From CAIKBL01 sp050247235 (GTDB taxonomy: Bacteria; Pseudomonadota; Gammaproteobacteria; Ga0077536): a DNA stretch of 64,000 nucleotides. Location of the stretch: contig JBFWUN010000010.1 in NCBI GenBank assembly GCA_050247235.1, positions 40,460 through 104,459 of the forward strand, read 5' to 3'. The position numbers and the translations under genes were made by a program. The notes below the pieces were generated by a model that made no database searches, had not been told where the DNA came from, and saw nothing but the letters and a program-made list of their open reading frames with translations. Positions 48,133-57,278 of this stretch are shown here, piece after piece. The stretch's first letter is position 1. Each line of letters opens with the position of its first letter.

Positions 48133-48632
48133 ACGCGCCACGCCCCCTCACGGAAACCCAGCTGCGCGTGATGAAACCGCTGGTCATGCTGTTCTCGCGC
48201 CTCCACGTCTGGCTGTTCAAGCGCAGCGGCGGCCGACGGTTCAATCGCATGGGCGGCGGCGAAGTGTGTGTTGTGCGGATGACCGGCGCGAAGTCCGGCG
48301 CGGTGCGCGAGTTCCCGCTGATGTGCATCCCGCACGGCGACGACATCCTGCTCGTCGCATCGTTCGCCGGCGCGCCGCGCCACCCGGTGTGGTACCACAA
48401 CCTGGTCAGGCATCCGCGGGTGGAGATCCTCACCGGCGGTCAATCCCGCGCGATGACCGCGCGGCTGGCGGGCGCAGACGAGAAAGCCGCGTTATGGCCG
48501 GTCTGCTGTGCGTCGTACCCGGACTTCGCGCGATGGCCGGTCTGCTGTGCGTCGTACCCGGACTTCGCGCGCTACCAGCAGCGCACCGTGCGTGACATCC
48601 CGGTGTTCGTCTGCGAAGCCGCCCGGACCTGA
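48129..48632 (+). CDS. Deazaflavin-dependent nitroreductase (Ddn) family protein with internal duplication
   Basis: A 167-residue protein of the split-barrel Ddn/PF04075 family, which uses F420 or a flavin. Family signatures are VVRMTGAKSGAVREFPL, DDILLVASFAGAPRHPVWYHNLVRHPRVEI and the C-terminal YQQRTVRDIPVFVCE. An exact 39-bp tandem duplication (48494-48532 and 48533-48571) repeats residues WPVCCASYPDFAR (123-135 and 136-148) in frame. The family normally has one such segment, so this copy is 13 residues longer. It could be a recent slippage event, a strain difference, or an assembly error. Its neighbours are two GST genes. Confidence 0.85.
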   Translation: MNAPRPLTETQLRVMKPLVMLFSRLHVWLFKRSGGRRFNRMGGGEVCVVRMTGAKSGAVREFPLMCIPHGDDILLVASFAGAPRHPVWYHNLVRHPRVEILTGGQSRAMTARLAGADEKAALWPVCCASYPDFARWPVCCASYPDFARYQQRTVRDIPVFVCEAART

Positions 48633-48634
48633 CA

Positions 48635-49240
48635 ATGAAAGTCTTCGGCGACATCGCCTCGGGCAACTGCTACAAGGTCAAGCTCGCACTTGTCCAGCTC
48701 GGCATCCCGCACACGTGGCAGCACGTCGACATCCTGGCCGGAGAATCTCGCACCGAGACGTTCCTGCGCATGAATCCGAACGGCAAGATCCCCGTTCTGG
48801 TCCTGGACGATGGGCCAGTGCTGACGGAGTCCAATGCAATCCTCAATTACCTGGCAGAGGGATCGCCGCTGCTGCCGGCAGCGCGGTTTACGCGCGCGAG
48901 GGTGCTCGAATGGCAGTTCTTCGAGCAGTACAGCCACGAGCCGTATATCGCCGTTGCGCGGTTCATCCAGCGGTACCTCGGTCTGCCGGCGGAACGTCGC
49001 GCGGAGTTCGAGTCCAAGCGTTCCGGCGGGCTGAAGGCACTCGGCATCATGGAGACGCAGCTCCGCCGGACCCCGTTTCTCGCCGGCGACCAGTACACGA
49101 TCGCGGATATCTCGCTGTACGCGTACACGCACGTGGCGCACGAGGGCGGCTTCGATCTTGCGGCGTTTCCCGCCGTCGGCGAGTGGCTGACGCGCGTACG
49201 ACGACAGCCCGGACACGTGACCATGGACGAGTGCGCGTGA
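48635..49240 (+). CDS. Glutathione S-transferase family protein (2)
   Basis: A 201-residue GST-fold protein. The N-terminal domain reads MKVFGDIASGNCYKVKLALVQLG, with a catalytic Ser/Asn-type region, then MNPNGKIPVLVLDDGPVLTESNAILNYLAEGS with the cis-Pro and glutathione-binding Glu-Ser pair. The C-terminal helical domain includes the capping motif FLAGDQYTIADISLYAY. It is better conserved than the GST at 47205. It starts two bases after the nitroreductase-like gene stop, so the genes are probably in one transcript. Substrate unknown; detoxification is the usual role. Confidence 0.92.
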   Translation: MKVFGDIASGNCYKVKLALVQLGIPHTWQHVDILAGESRTETFLRMNPNGKIPVLVLDDGPVLTESNAILNYLAEGSPLLPAARFTRARVLEWQFFEQYSHEPYIAVARFIQRYLGLPAERRAEFESKRSGGLKALGIMETQLRRTPFLAGDQYTIADISLYAYTHVAHEGGFDLAAFPAVGEWLTRVRRQPGHVTMDECA

Positions 49241-49284
49241 ATCATCCGGGGCAACCGTTCGCCCTCTCGAAAGGAGCATGAAGC

Positions 49285-49683
49285 ATGTCCAGAGAACACG
49301 CCGTCCGCGCCGTCATCGAAGGCATCGCGGAATCCTTCTCGCGGCTGGATGTCGACCGCTGGCTCGCGCACTTCCACCCGCAGCACACGTTCGTGCATCA
49401 CGATTCGGTCTTCGTCGCGCGTTCGCGCGAAGAGACGAAACAGGCGTTCGCGCCGATGATCCAGGGCCTGCGGGACAGCGGGTTCCGGCGCTCGGCGCTC
49501 GATCTCTGCAACGTCCGGCTGCTCGGCGCGAAGATGGCGATCGCGAGCACGCGCTGGCGGCGCCTCGGCGAGCACGATGCGCTGCTCGAACGCTTCGGCG
49601 CCACGTACACGCTGATCGATACCGCGGACGGCTGGCAGGTGGCCGTGGCGGCCGTGCACGACGACATGGTGCTGATCGACTGA
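49285..49683 (+). CDS. Nuclear transport factor 2-like (SnoaL-type) protein
   Basis: A 132-residue single-domain protein with the NTF2-like fold pattern: an N-terminal helix (AVRAVIEGIAESFSRLDVDRWLAHFHPQHTF), a central conserved strand, and the closing TLIDTADGWQVAVAAVHDD. Family members include ketosteroid isomerase-like and cyclase-like proteins and inactive binding proteins. Catalytic residues cannot be assigned with confidence. It lies 44 bases downstream of GST (2). AAGGAG precedes the ATG. Confidence 0.82.
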   Translation: MSREHAVRAVIEGIAESFSRLDVDRWLAHFHPQHTFVHHDSVFVARSREETKQAFAPMIQGLRDSGFRRSALDLCNVRLLGAKMAIASTRWRRLGEHDALLERFGATYTLIDTADGWQVAVAAVHDDMVLID

Positions 49684-49919
49684 ACGCGTGTGCGCGTGAC
49701 GTCCCCGCGTGACGCGGCTGGTGTCGCACGCCCGCGGTCACCGCCACGGTGCGGAGCATTCCTACCCCTGCATTCGAACACCCGTCGGACGCGCACGCAT
49801 CCCGCGCACCAAATGGTGCGGAGCACATGGCGAGTACCCCGGCGCCCGACTACAGTCGATCAGGTCACCGGCCACGCCATCCGCAGCCTGGCCCGCCATC
49901 CATCCCGGGGAGAGATCGC

Positions 49920-51710
49920 ATGAAACAGTACGACATCGTGATCAGGCACGGCACGATCATCGACGGCACGGGGCTGCCCCGCTTCAAGGGCGACATCGCC
50001 ATCCGCCAGGGTCGCATCGCGAAAATCGGTCGGGTCGACGCCAGCCAGGGCGCGCGGGTCATCGATGCCACCGGCCTGATCGTCGCGCCGGGGTTTGTCG
50101 ACCTGCACACTCATTACGACGCGCAGGTGCACTGGGACCCGTACTGCACGATCTCCGGCTGGCATGGGGTGACCTCGGTCGCCATCGGCAACTGCGGGTT
50201 CGGTTTCGCGCCGGCACGCCCGGCGGTGCGCGAGCGACTGCTGCGCATGATGACCCGTACCGAGCAGATCCCGTACGAGTCCATGGTGGAGGGCATGGGC
50301 CTCGACTGGGACTGGGAATCCCTGCCGGAATGGATGGATCACCTGGACCGCGTGCCGAAGGGTGTGAACCTGCTGAGCTACGTGCCGCTCAACCCCGTGC
50401 TGGTGCACGTGATGGGCCTGGAAGGCGCGAAATCGGGACGCATGCCCACGGCGGCCGAGATGGCCGAGATCAGGCGCATCGTCCACGAGGCGATGGATGC
50501 CGGCATGATGGGCTGGAGCTGCCAGCGCTTCGGCAAGCAATCGATGCAGGCCGATTACGACGGCACCCCGATGCCGACAGACGTGATGCCGGACGAGACC
50601 ATGCTCGCGCTCGCCGATGTGCTCGCTGAGCGCGGCGAAGGCTTCATCGAGATGATCAACGCGACGACCGGCGAGCCGCTCAAGACGAACGACCCGAAGG
50701 ACAGCCGTTTCGTCGAGGAGATCGCCCGGCGCTCCGGACGCCCAGTGCTCTACAACGCGATCATCGCGATGGACATGCCCGGGTACGAGACACAGCACCG
50801 GCAGGCACTCAAGTGGCTGGACGACTGCTTTGCACAGGGCCTGCGGATCTACGGGCAGGCGGTCACCGTGCGCGCCGCGTACCAGTTCACCCTGGAGCAC
50901 TGGAATCTCTACGACTCGAGCCCCGCGTGGAACCGGCTCACGCAGGGAACGATCGCCGAGCGCATCGCGAAGATGCGCGACCCGGAGATGCGCCGGGCGC
51001 TGATCGCAGACGAGGAAATCCTGGTCACCACCGGCGTGGGCGGGCCGATCTCGGGACTCATCGTGCAGGAGGCGCCGGATCATCCGGAGCTCGCAAAGTA
51101 TCTCGGCCGCACGCTCGGTGACATCGCGGCCGAGGAAGGCAAGCACCACATCGACGCGATGCTCGACATCGGCATCGCCGGCGATCTGAAGGTGCTGTTC
51201 CGCACCAACGAGCTGTCCAGCACGGATCACCGCAAGGTGGGCGAGCTGGTGCGCAACCAGCACATCATGCCGGGGATCTCGGACGGCGGCGCACATACCA
51301 AGTTCTTCACCGGCGGCTCGTTCACCACCGATATGATCACCTGGCTGGTGCGCGAGACGGGTGAACTCACGCTCGAGCAGGCGCATTTCCGGCTGAGCTA
51401 CCTGCCGGCGCAGGCCGCGGGCTTCCTCGATCGCGGGTTCCTGCGTGAAGGCGCGCCGGCGGACATCGTGGTCTATGACTTCGAAAAACTGCGCCGCGTG
51501 CCGGAGGTGGATTACGAAGTCGCGTATGACTTTCCCGCGCATGAATGGCGGCGCATCCAGCGTGCCGAAGGCTACCGCTTCATCCTGGTCAACGGCGTGG
51601 TGACGTTCCAGGACGGCGTGTGCACCGGCGCCACGCCGGGCCGGCTGCTGCGGCTGAACCACTGGGAGACGGCAGCGGCTACCCCACCGCGCGCGGCCGC
51701 CGCGGGGTGA
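49920..51710 (+). CDS. N-acyl-D-amino-acid deacylase-like amidohydrolase
   Basis: A 596-residue amidohydrolase-superfamily enzyme. It has the small beta-sandwich start (DIVIRHGTIIDGTG), the metal motif HTHYDAQ (63-69), the metal-bridging cysteine region NCGFG (C92), the SDGGAHT active-site segment and the final beta-sandwich return (GAPADIVVYD). The layout and the Cys rather than Lys ligand match D-aminoacylase-like enzymes. It may act on N-acyl-D-amino acids or on another amide or cyclic ureide; the true substrate is uncertain. The ATG at 49920 is chosen because the family motif DIVIRHGTIIDG starts right there; the frame is open further upstream to 49749. Confidence 0.9.
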   Translation: MKQYDIVIRHGTIIDGTGLPRFKGDIAIRQGRIAKIGRVDASQGARVIDATGLIVAPGFVDLHTHYDAQVHWDPYCTISGWHGVTSVAIGNCGFGFAPARPAVRERLLRMMTRTEQIPYESMVEGMGLDWDWESLPEWMDHLDRVPKGVNLLSYVPLNPVLVHVMGLEGAKSGRMPTAAEMAEIRRIVHEAMDAGMMGWSCQRFGKQSMQADYDGTPMPTDVMPDETMLALADVLAERGEGFIEMINATTGEPLKTNDPKDSRFVEEIARRSGRPVLYNAIIAMDMPGYETQHRQALKWLDDCFAQGLRIYGQAVTVRAAYQFTLEHWNLYDSSPAWNRLTQGTIAERIAKMRDPEMRRALIADEEILVTTGVGGPISGLIVQEAPDHPELAKYLGRTLGDIAAEEGKHHIDAMLDIGIAGDLKVLFRTNELSSTDHRKVGELVRNQHIMPGISDGGAHTKFFTGGSFTTDMITWLVRETGELTLEQAHFRLSYLPAQAAGFLDRGFLREGAPADIVVYDFEKLRRVPEVDYEVAYDFPAHEWRRIQRAEGYRFILVNGVVTFQDGVCTGATPGRLLRLNHWETAAATPPRAAAAG

Positions 51711-52151
51711 TGCCCGCCGGGGCGGGTGCGAAGCGATCCGCCGATCGCAGCCCCGCCCTTTCGTCACCTGGCGACACGGTGCTCATCTTCACCGCGGTGG
51801 CCGCGCTCCTCGCCGCGCCAGTGGCCGTTCCCCTCGCCGCCCGGTGACCGTACTGCTCGTCATTCCGGTGGCCTTTCGGTTCGTCTGTCCGGTGCCCTTT
51901 TCCTTCGTCACCCCGGCGAAAGCCGGGGTCCATGCAGTGTCCGAACGAACGCCGGCGCCGCGGCGCGGCGCGCCGTTCAGGTGACGACCGCGCGACCGGG
52001 ACGCAACGCCGCACAGGCGTGCCGATTTCAGCTGGCGACACGCTGCCGCGCTGGCGGAGAATGGCGGGCCACCTTCGCACCGCACATGCGGTGCCTGGAC
52101 CACTACGCCGCCCACCAGGGTCCCCGTCTGAACACCGCGCGGAGTCACACC
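51711..52151 (+). other. Intergenic stretch with dispersed-type hairpin
   Basis: This 441-bp stretch has no convincing gene. It contains a hairpin CCCCGGC-GAAA-GCCGGGG (51911-51928) within a context that matches the short repeat common in proteobacterial genomes, which in translation gives HPGESRGP. Just before it (about 51866-51908) is an imperfect tandem pattern based on CCGGTGGCCTTTCGG and CCGGTGCCCTTTTCC. A 45-codon frame from 51710 ends in a hydrophobic segment (VLIFTAVAALLAAPVAV) but lacks a ribosome-binding site. The stretch probably holds a terminator for the amidohydrolase and a promoter for the aminotransferase. Confidence 0.55.
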
Positions 52152-53492
52152 ATGCCCAAGCTCGATCTCCAGTCCGTCATCCGCCACTTCGAACAGCGCT
52201 TTCCGCAGTCGCTCGACCTGCGCCAGCGCCTGGGTGAATACATCCCGGGCGGCTACAGCCGCCACCCGCTGACGTTCGGCCCGCATGCGTTGTATGTCAC
52301 CGGGGGCGATGGGGCGTATGTCGACACCGTCGACGGGCATCGCCTGCTCGACTTTCACAACAATTTCAGCGCCACCATCTGCGGCCACAACCATCCGGTG
52401 ATCCGCCGCGCGATCGAAGAGGCGCTGGCGCATGGCTGCTCGTTCGGCAACCCGATGCCGCACGAAGGCGAGCTCGCGCGAATGCTCACGGAGCGGATCG
52501 CCGCGGTGGAACGGATCATATTCACCTGCTCGGCGAGCGAAGCGTGCCTCGCGGCGCTGCGCATCGCACGCGCGAACACGGGGCGCGACTGCATCGCGAA
52601 GTTCGAAGGGGGTTACCACGGCATGGGCGATGAGGTCCTGCTGTCGCTGCACCCGGTGCCGGAACTCTTTCCGGGTCCGCCGGAACAACCGCTCGCCGTG
52701 CCGAACTCCGCGGGCATCCCACGTCACGTGCGTGATCACGTGGTCATCCTGCCGCAGAACGATCTCGCCGCCTGTACCCGTATCCTGCGCGCGCGGGCAC
52801 ACGAGATCGCGTGCGTCGTGCTCGAACTGCAGTGCGGCGCCGGCGGCGTGGTGGTGGCGGAGCCCGCATTCGTGGAAGGTCTGCGGGTACTGACCCGGGA
52901 ACTCGGTATCCTGCTGGTGATCGATGAAACCATCACGCTCCGCGCGGGATACCGCGGCCTGCAAGCCCGTTACGGCGTGCACCCGGATCTCGTGATCATG
53001 GGCAAGATCATCGGGGGTGGTCTGCCGATCGGCGCGGTAGGCGGCCGCGCGGATCTGTTCGCGCTCGGCGAAGCCGGTCAGCTCTTTCACTCGGGGACGC
53101 ATCACGGCCATCCGCTCGCCACTGCGGCCGGGGCCGCCTGTCTCGGCCTGCTGGATGAAGCCGCCTACGCCCGGCTCGAAGCGATGGGCAACCGGATCAA
53201 GCACGCCCTGAATGAATGGTGCCTCGCCCAGGGCCATCCTTTCGTGATCTACGGGCTCGGCTCACACCTGGGATACGAATTCTGCGATCGGCCGGGACGC
53301 GAATATCGCAGCTGCCGCGACATCCTGCGCTACTCCAACGAGGAGCACATGCAGATCTTCGCATTCGAGATGACCTTGCGTGGCGTGTTTCCGATGTACC
53401 GCGGGCAGATCGCGCTGTCGCTCGCGATGACCGACGACGACATCACCCGCTTCATCGAGACGGCACAGGGCGTGATCGGCGACATGCGCTGA
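52152..53492 (+). CDS. Class III PLP-dependent aminotransferase (glutamate-1-semialdehyde aminomutase-like)
   Basis: A 446-residue PLP enzyme. The pattern includes YIPGGYSRHPLTFGPHALYVTGGDGAYV, DFHNNFSATICGHNHP, the SASEACLAALRIAR helix, EGGYHGMGDEV, D258 in VIDETITLR, and the PLP-binding lysine K285 in MGKIIGGGLPIGAVGG. This layout is close to glutamate-1-semialdehyde 2,1-aminomutase and related decarboxylating or amine aminotransferases. Because hemL is usually elsewhere and the neighbours are catabolic, a non-HemL aminotransferase is more likely. The amino donor is unknown. The start at 52152 is preceded only by a weak GGAG. Confidence 0.9.
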   Translation: MPKLDLQSVIRHFEQRFPQSLDLRQRLGEYIPGGYSRHPLTFGPHALYVTGGDGAYVDTVDGHRLLDFHNNFSATICGHNHPVIRRAIEEALAHGCSFGNPMPHEGELARMLTERIAAVERIIFTCSASEACLAALRIARANTGRDCIAKFEGGYHGMGDEVLLSLHPVPELFPGPPEQPLAVPNSAGIPRHVRDHVVILPQNDLAACTRILRARAHEIACVVLELQCGAGGVVVAEPAFVEGLRVLTRELGILLVIDETITLRAGYRGLQARYGVHPDLVIMGKIIGGGLPIGAVGGRADLFALGEAGQLFHSGTHHGHPLATAAGAACLGLLDEAAYARLEAMGNRIKHALNEWCLAQGHPFVIYGLGSHLGYEFCDRPGREYRSCRDILRYSNEEHMQIFAFEMTLRGVFPMYRGQIALSLAMTDDDITRFIETAQGVIGDMR

Positions 53493-53553
53493 ATCCGGCG
53501 GTCACTGCGCCGAGTCGACGCCTCGCGGGTGCATCGCACCTGTCCACGGCGAA

Positions 53554-54645
53554 TCAGGCCGTCACGGCATGTGGGTGCGCGAGTCCGGACGGATCGACGC
53601 CGGCCGGCTCCGCCGTCGGCCGCCCCTCGAAGTCGAGCCACTGGTTGCGCTCGAAGTCGTACAGCTTGCAGCGCCGCTGCACGTCGAACAGCCACGCGAG
53701 CGAAAACCGGTCACTGATCGCGGCAGGGCCGAGCAGCGCGTTCAGCCGCGCCTGCGCCGCCTTGATTCGATAGCTCGGGATCGCCGGGTGCACGTGGTGT
53801 GCCGCGTGGTCATAGGCATGGTGGGCCAGCAGCGAGAACCAGTACGGGAAATGGAGATGGACGGAGATCAGTTCCTGCCGCCCTTCCCGCTGGCGATCCG
53901 GCTTTGCCGCGAACCACGGCACCCGCGGATGCGTGTGCTGCACGTAGACGCTGAACGCGAACAGCGACTGGAACACGTAGAACGGCACGCAGAACCCCAG
54001 CAGCACCGCTGTCAGAGACGACGTCGGCGAATACAGCGGGGCCGCCGCCAGCATCGCGAGAAACGTCACCAGGTAAGCGAGCAGGTACCGGAAATGCGGC
54101 CAGGCCTGGCGGCGCACATGCGCCGGCATGCGCGCCCGGGGAAAGAACTTCGCCTGCCACCAGCGCTCCACGATGTAGTAGAGCCCGAACACCAGCAGCG
54201 ATCGCGAGCGGTACACGCGCTGCTTGAAGCGTCCCCACCGACCGAGCGCACGGTACTGCGCGAGGGTCAGCGGCGTATAGGAATCAGGGTGCAGCTCGTT
54301 GGTGTTGTGATGATGCAGATTGTGGTGGTCGTACAGCCACAGGCGATAGTTGAACAGCCCCGGCGTGAATGCCGCGATGGCGAGCCAGTGGTTCAGGCGC
54401 CGCGACGCCGTCAGCGACTGGTGCGAGGCCTCGTGCCCGAGCGTCACCAGGTTCACCACCTTGATGCCCGCGAACACGCTTGCGAGCCCCTGCAACCACC
54501 CCCACGGGCTGAACAGCACCCCGGCGAGCGCCGCGAGGTAGAGCACGAAGTCGCCGGCGAACAGCGCCAGCCCGTGCGGCGTACTCGCAACGGCGTACGG
54601 CACCAGGGCGCGGCGGATTTCGCGGGTATCGGGCAGTGTGTGCAT
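53554..54645 (-). CDS. Membrane fatty acid desaturase
   Basis: A 363-residue integral membrane di-iron desaturase. It has the histidine boxes HEASH (71-75), HHNLHHH (107-113) and a third, HAYDHAAHHVHP near residue 285, separated by hydrophobic helices as the family requires. The class is delta-9/delta-12-like or related to beta-carotene hydroxylases; the exact position of the double bond is unknown. The ATG at 54645 is chosen over an upstream ATG that adds a non-conserved 23 residues. It converges with the aminotransferase gene and diverges from the methyltransferase gene. Confidence 0.9.
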   Translation of the reverse strand: MHTLPDTREIRRALVPYAVASTPHGLALFAGDFVLYLAALAGVLFSPWGWLQGLASVFAGIKVVNLVTLGHEASHQSLTASRRLNHWLAIAAFTPGLFNYRLWLYDHHNLHHHNTNELHPDSYTPLTLAQYRALGRWGRFKQRVYRSRSLLVFGLYYIVERWWQAKFFPRARMPAHVRRQAWPHFRYLLAYLVTFLAMLAAAPLYSPTSSLTAVLLGFCVPFYVFQSLFAFSVYVQHTHPRVPWFAAKPDRQREGRQELISVHLHFPYWFSLLAHHAYDHAAHHVHPAIPSYRIKAAQARLNALLGPAAISDRFSLAWLFDVQRRCKLYDFERNQWLDFEGRPTAEPAGVDPSGLAHPHAVTA

Positions 54646-54831
54646 GGTCGGGGAGGCGATGGGGTCCGTGACATCGAACGCTACCGGGAGGATCGCGCCG
54701 GGCAGATCACGCAAACGGGGTAGTCCGGATGACGGGTCCGTCCGGAGGGCGCGGGCCAGGCTCCCCCCCGCGAGGCGGGTGTCCGCGCGTGAACCCGCGC
54801 GCTACAGTGACTGCCGCACACGGAGATCCTC

Positions 54832-55638
54832 ATGCAGCCATCCACCACCTTCGTCGCCACCGACGGCGCGGGATACGAACAGACCATGGGCCGCTGGAGC
54901 CGGCGGCTCGCCCCGTTGTTCCTCGACTTCATCGGCCCGGCAGAACCCGCGCGCGCGCTGGACGTCGGCTGCGGGACGGGCCATCTCGCGGGCGCTCTCG
55001 CGGCGAGGACCGGCACCACGCATATCGATGCGATTGATCTGGCACAGCCGTATCTCGAGCGCGCACGGGCGCAGTACGACGATCCGCGACTCACGTTCGC
55101 GCCGGGTGACGCCTGCGCGCTCCCGTTCCCGGATTCGACGTTCGACCGCGTGCTGTCGCTGCTGGTGCTGCACTTCGTGCCGCGCACGCAGGACGCGCTG
55201 GCCGAGATGTGCCGCGTGGCGACCGCCGGCGCCGTGATCGGTGCGGCGGTCTGGGACATCCGGGGCGGCTTCGTCGCGAACCGGATGTTCTTCGATACCG
55301 CGGCCGTGCTCGATCCGGCTGCCGCGGCGCGGCGCATGAAGAACTACACGCGGCCCCTGACCCGCCCGGGCGAACTCGCGGCAACGTGGCGCGCGGCGGG
55401 CCTGCGCGAGGTCACGTCGACCGCGCTGCACGTGCCGATGGAATTCGAATCCTTCGCCGATTACTGGGCCCCTTACCTCGGACAGGAGGGCCCGGTGGCC
55501 GAGTACGTGCGCGCACTCGCGCCGGCCGCCCGCGCGACGTTGGAGGACGCGGTCCGCGCCGCGTACCTCGATGGCGAGCCGGACGGACCGCGCGCGTACT
55601 GGGCGACGGCGTGGGCCGTCAAGGGCGTGCGGCCCTGA
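54832..55638 (+). CDS. SAM-dependent methyltransferase, class I
   Basis: A 268-residue soluble enzyme with a Rossmann-like SAM fold. Motif I is LDVGCGTGHLAGAL, the acidic ribose loop is DAIDLAQPYLERARAQ, motif II is PGDACALPFPDSTFD, and RVLSLLVLHF follows. It belongs to the methyltransferase type 11/25 group. Substrate unknown; the frame C-terminal to the core has an unremarkable cap. It is followed four bases later by the hydrolase gene, so the two are likely an operon. Confidence 0.9.
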   Translation: MQPSTTFVATDGAGYEQTMGRWSRRLAPLFLDFIGPAEPARALDVGCGTGHLAGALAARTGTTHIDAIDLAQPYLERARAQYDDPRLTFAPGDACALPFPDSTFDRVLSLLVLHFVPRTQDALAEMCRVATAGAVIGAAVWDIRGGFVANRMFFDTAAVLDPAAAARRMKNYTRPLTRPGELAATWRAAGLREVTSTALHVPMEFESFADYWAPYLGQEGPVAEYVRALAPAARATLEDAVRAAYLDGEPDGPRAYWATAWAVKGVRP

Positions 55639-55642
55639 GACG

Positions 55643-56515
55643 ATGCGCGCGCGACGCATGCTGCGCCGGCTGATCGCGCCCGGTCTGCTGGTCGGGCTGG
55701 TCGGACTGCTCGGCATCGCCTGGGTGGGCGATACGCTGACCCGTCCCGCGCCGCGCGTGCTCGGCGATCCTCCGCCGTCACTCGCGGCGACCTCCGTGCG
55801 CCTCGCGTTCGGACGCGCGGACGTGCTCGCCGGCTGGTTCGCACGCGGCACCCGCGGCGCGGGCGCGGTGCTGCTGCTCCACGGCATCCGGGCGAATCGC
55901 CTGCAGATGCTCGCGCGCGCCGAGGCGCTGCACGCCGACGGCTACTCGGTGCTGCTCGTTGACCTGCCTGCACACGGCGAAAGTTCAGGGGACCGCATCA
56001 CGTTCGGTGCGCGTGAAGCCGCCGGCGTACGCGCGGCACTGCGCTACCTGCGCACCGCCCTGCCCGGCGAGCGTATCGGCGTGATCGGGGTATCGCTGGG
56101 CGCTGCGGCGCTCGTGCTTGCGCAGCCGACGCCAGCGCCCGCCGCGGTGGTGCTCGAGTCCATGTATTCGACCGTCGAGGTGGCGACCGCGAACCGTCTG
56201 CAGATCCGGTTCGGTCGGCTGGGCACCTTGCTCGAACCGCTGTTCACCGCGCAGATCCCCTGGCGGCTCGGCATCGCGGCGGAGACCCTGCGGCCGCTCG
56301 ACGCACTGGGCGTGTTGAAGTCCCCGGTGCTGATTGCGTCCGGGACGGAGGACGCCCATACGCGCTGGTCGGAGACCCGGCGGCTTTACGCCGCGGCCAG
56401 GCCACCCAAGGCGCTGTGGCGCGTGGAGGGTGCGCGGCACCAGGATCTGCGCGCGTACGCGCCCGCAGAGTACGCGTCGGTCGTGTTCGGCTTCCTGGCA
56501 GAACACCTGCGCTGA
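55643..56515 (+). CDS. Alpha/beta hydrolase with N-terminal membrane anchor
   Basis: A 290-residue alpha/beta-hydrolase-fold protein. A hydrophobic helix at residues about 9-30 (LIAPGLLVGLVGLLGIAWV) suggests an inner-membrane anchor or uncleaved signal. The lid-less core shows LLHGIRANRLQM, the nucleophile elbow GVSLGA, the acid in ASGTEDAHT and the histidine in GARHQDL, the usual catalytic triad order. It may be an esterase or peptidase-like enzyme. It follows the methyltransferase gene by four bases. Confidence 0.88.
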   Translation: MRARRMLRRLIAPGLLVGLVGLLGIAWVGDTLTRPAPRVLGDPPPSLAATSVRLAFGRADVLAGWFARGTRGAGAVLLLHGIRANRLQMLARAEALHADGYSVLLVDLPAHGESSGDRITFGAREAAGVRAALRYLRTALPGERIGVIGVSLGAAALVLAQPTPAPAAVVLESMYSTVEVATANRLQIRFGRLGTLLEPLFTAQIPWRLGIAAETLRPLDALGVLKSPVLIASGTEDAHTRWSETRRLYAAARPPKALWRVEGARHQDLRAYAPAEYASVVFGFLAEHLR

Positions 56516-56610
56516 ACGCACTATCGACACGCCACCTGATCCCGCGCATTGACGCGCCGCGCGCCCCGCGGGCTAGGATGCAGGCACGGCAACAACCCGC
56601 GAGGCCTTCG

Positions 56611-57030
56611 ATGAAACTCCTCCATGGCACATTGCTCTCCGTTGCATTGGGCCTGTCGCTGACCGCGGCGGGACAGGCGGCGGAGCTGACCGAACGTGAC
56701 ATCCGGAACTACTACCAGGCGTGGTCGGACGGCGACGTGGACGCGCTCATGGGGTATTTCGCCGAGACGATCGTCTACGAGGACGTGGCCACGGGCGATC
56801 TCTCGCGCGGGCGCGACGAAGTCCGCAAGTTCGCGGCGACATTCCTCGAGGAAACCCCTGGGGTGAAGGTCACGCCCACGCGTGTACTCGTCGGCAAGGA
56901 CGGTGCGGCAGTGGAATGGACAATGGGCGCGGGCGAAGGCAATGACGCGTGGAGCGTCCGCGGCGCGTGCATGCTGGAACACGCGAATGGCAGGATCACG
57001 CGTGCGACGGATTACTGGAACACGCCCTGA
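56611..57030 (+). CDS. Secreted SnoaL-like protein
   Basis: A 139-residue protein with a signal peptide (MKLLHGTLLSVALGLSL, cleavage after GQAA) and one NTF2/SnoaL-like domain: YYQAWSDGDVDALMGYFAETIVYEDVATG and the closing ACMLEHANGRITRATDYWNTP. It is therefore probably periplasmic. Function unknown; it is the fourth NTF2-like domain in this window. The ATG at 56611 starts the signal peptide. The copy 2 palindromic element follows its stop after 25 bases. Confidence 0.82.
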   Translation: MKLLHGTLLSVALGLSLTAAGQAAELTERDIRNYYQAWSDGDVDALMGYFAETIVYEDVATGDLSRGRDEVRKFAATFLEETPGVKVTPTRVLVGKDGAAVEWTMGAGEGNDAWSVRGACMLEHANGRITRATDYWNTP

Positions 57031-57055
57031 CGATTCGCCGGTTTGCGGAATCGCT

Positions 57056-57244
57056 GTGCCGGGTCATGCCGGATTCCGCGTTTGCCTTTGCGGGTGCGCG
57101 AACGGTGTGAGCCGCAGGCGCGACACGCCGTGAATCCATCCCTGGAGGCTCGCGCGCCGCATCCCTGCGGCGCGACGGTCGCGCCTGCGGCTCACACCGT
57201 CCGCGCCGACGATCCGTGGCGCGGAATCCGGCATGACCCGGCAC
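57056..57244. repeat. Nested-palindrome dispersed element, copy 2
   Basis: Same architecture as the element at 17643-17850. The 53-bp core (57125-57177) differs by 3 bases from the other copy. The inner inverted arms are 23 bp (57102-57124 and 57178-57200) and the outer pair is 25 bp, perfect (57056-57080 and 57220-57244). The arms differ in sequence from those of copy 1 but remain complementary to each other. For example GCGAGAC/GTCTCGC in copy 1 corresponds to GCGCGAC/GTCGCGC here. It lies between the convergent SnoaL-like and hydratase-like genes. Confidence 0.85.
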
Positions 57245-57278
57245 ACCGAATCCACGGCGATACGCGTTGCGGCGGTGA

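Noticed and set aside
51710..51847. A 45-codon frame ending in a hydrophobic segment
   Set aside because: It has no ribosome-binding site and no known family; it is kept only as a remark in the intergenic entry.
52152..53492. Calling the class III aminotransferase hemL
   Set aside because: The fold matches, but the neighbourhood is catabolic and no other haem gene is near. A generic aminotransferase call is safer.
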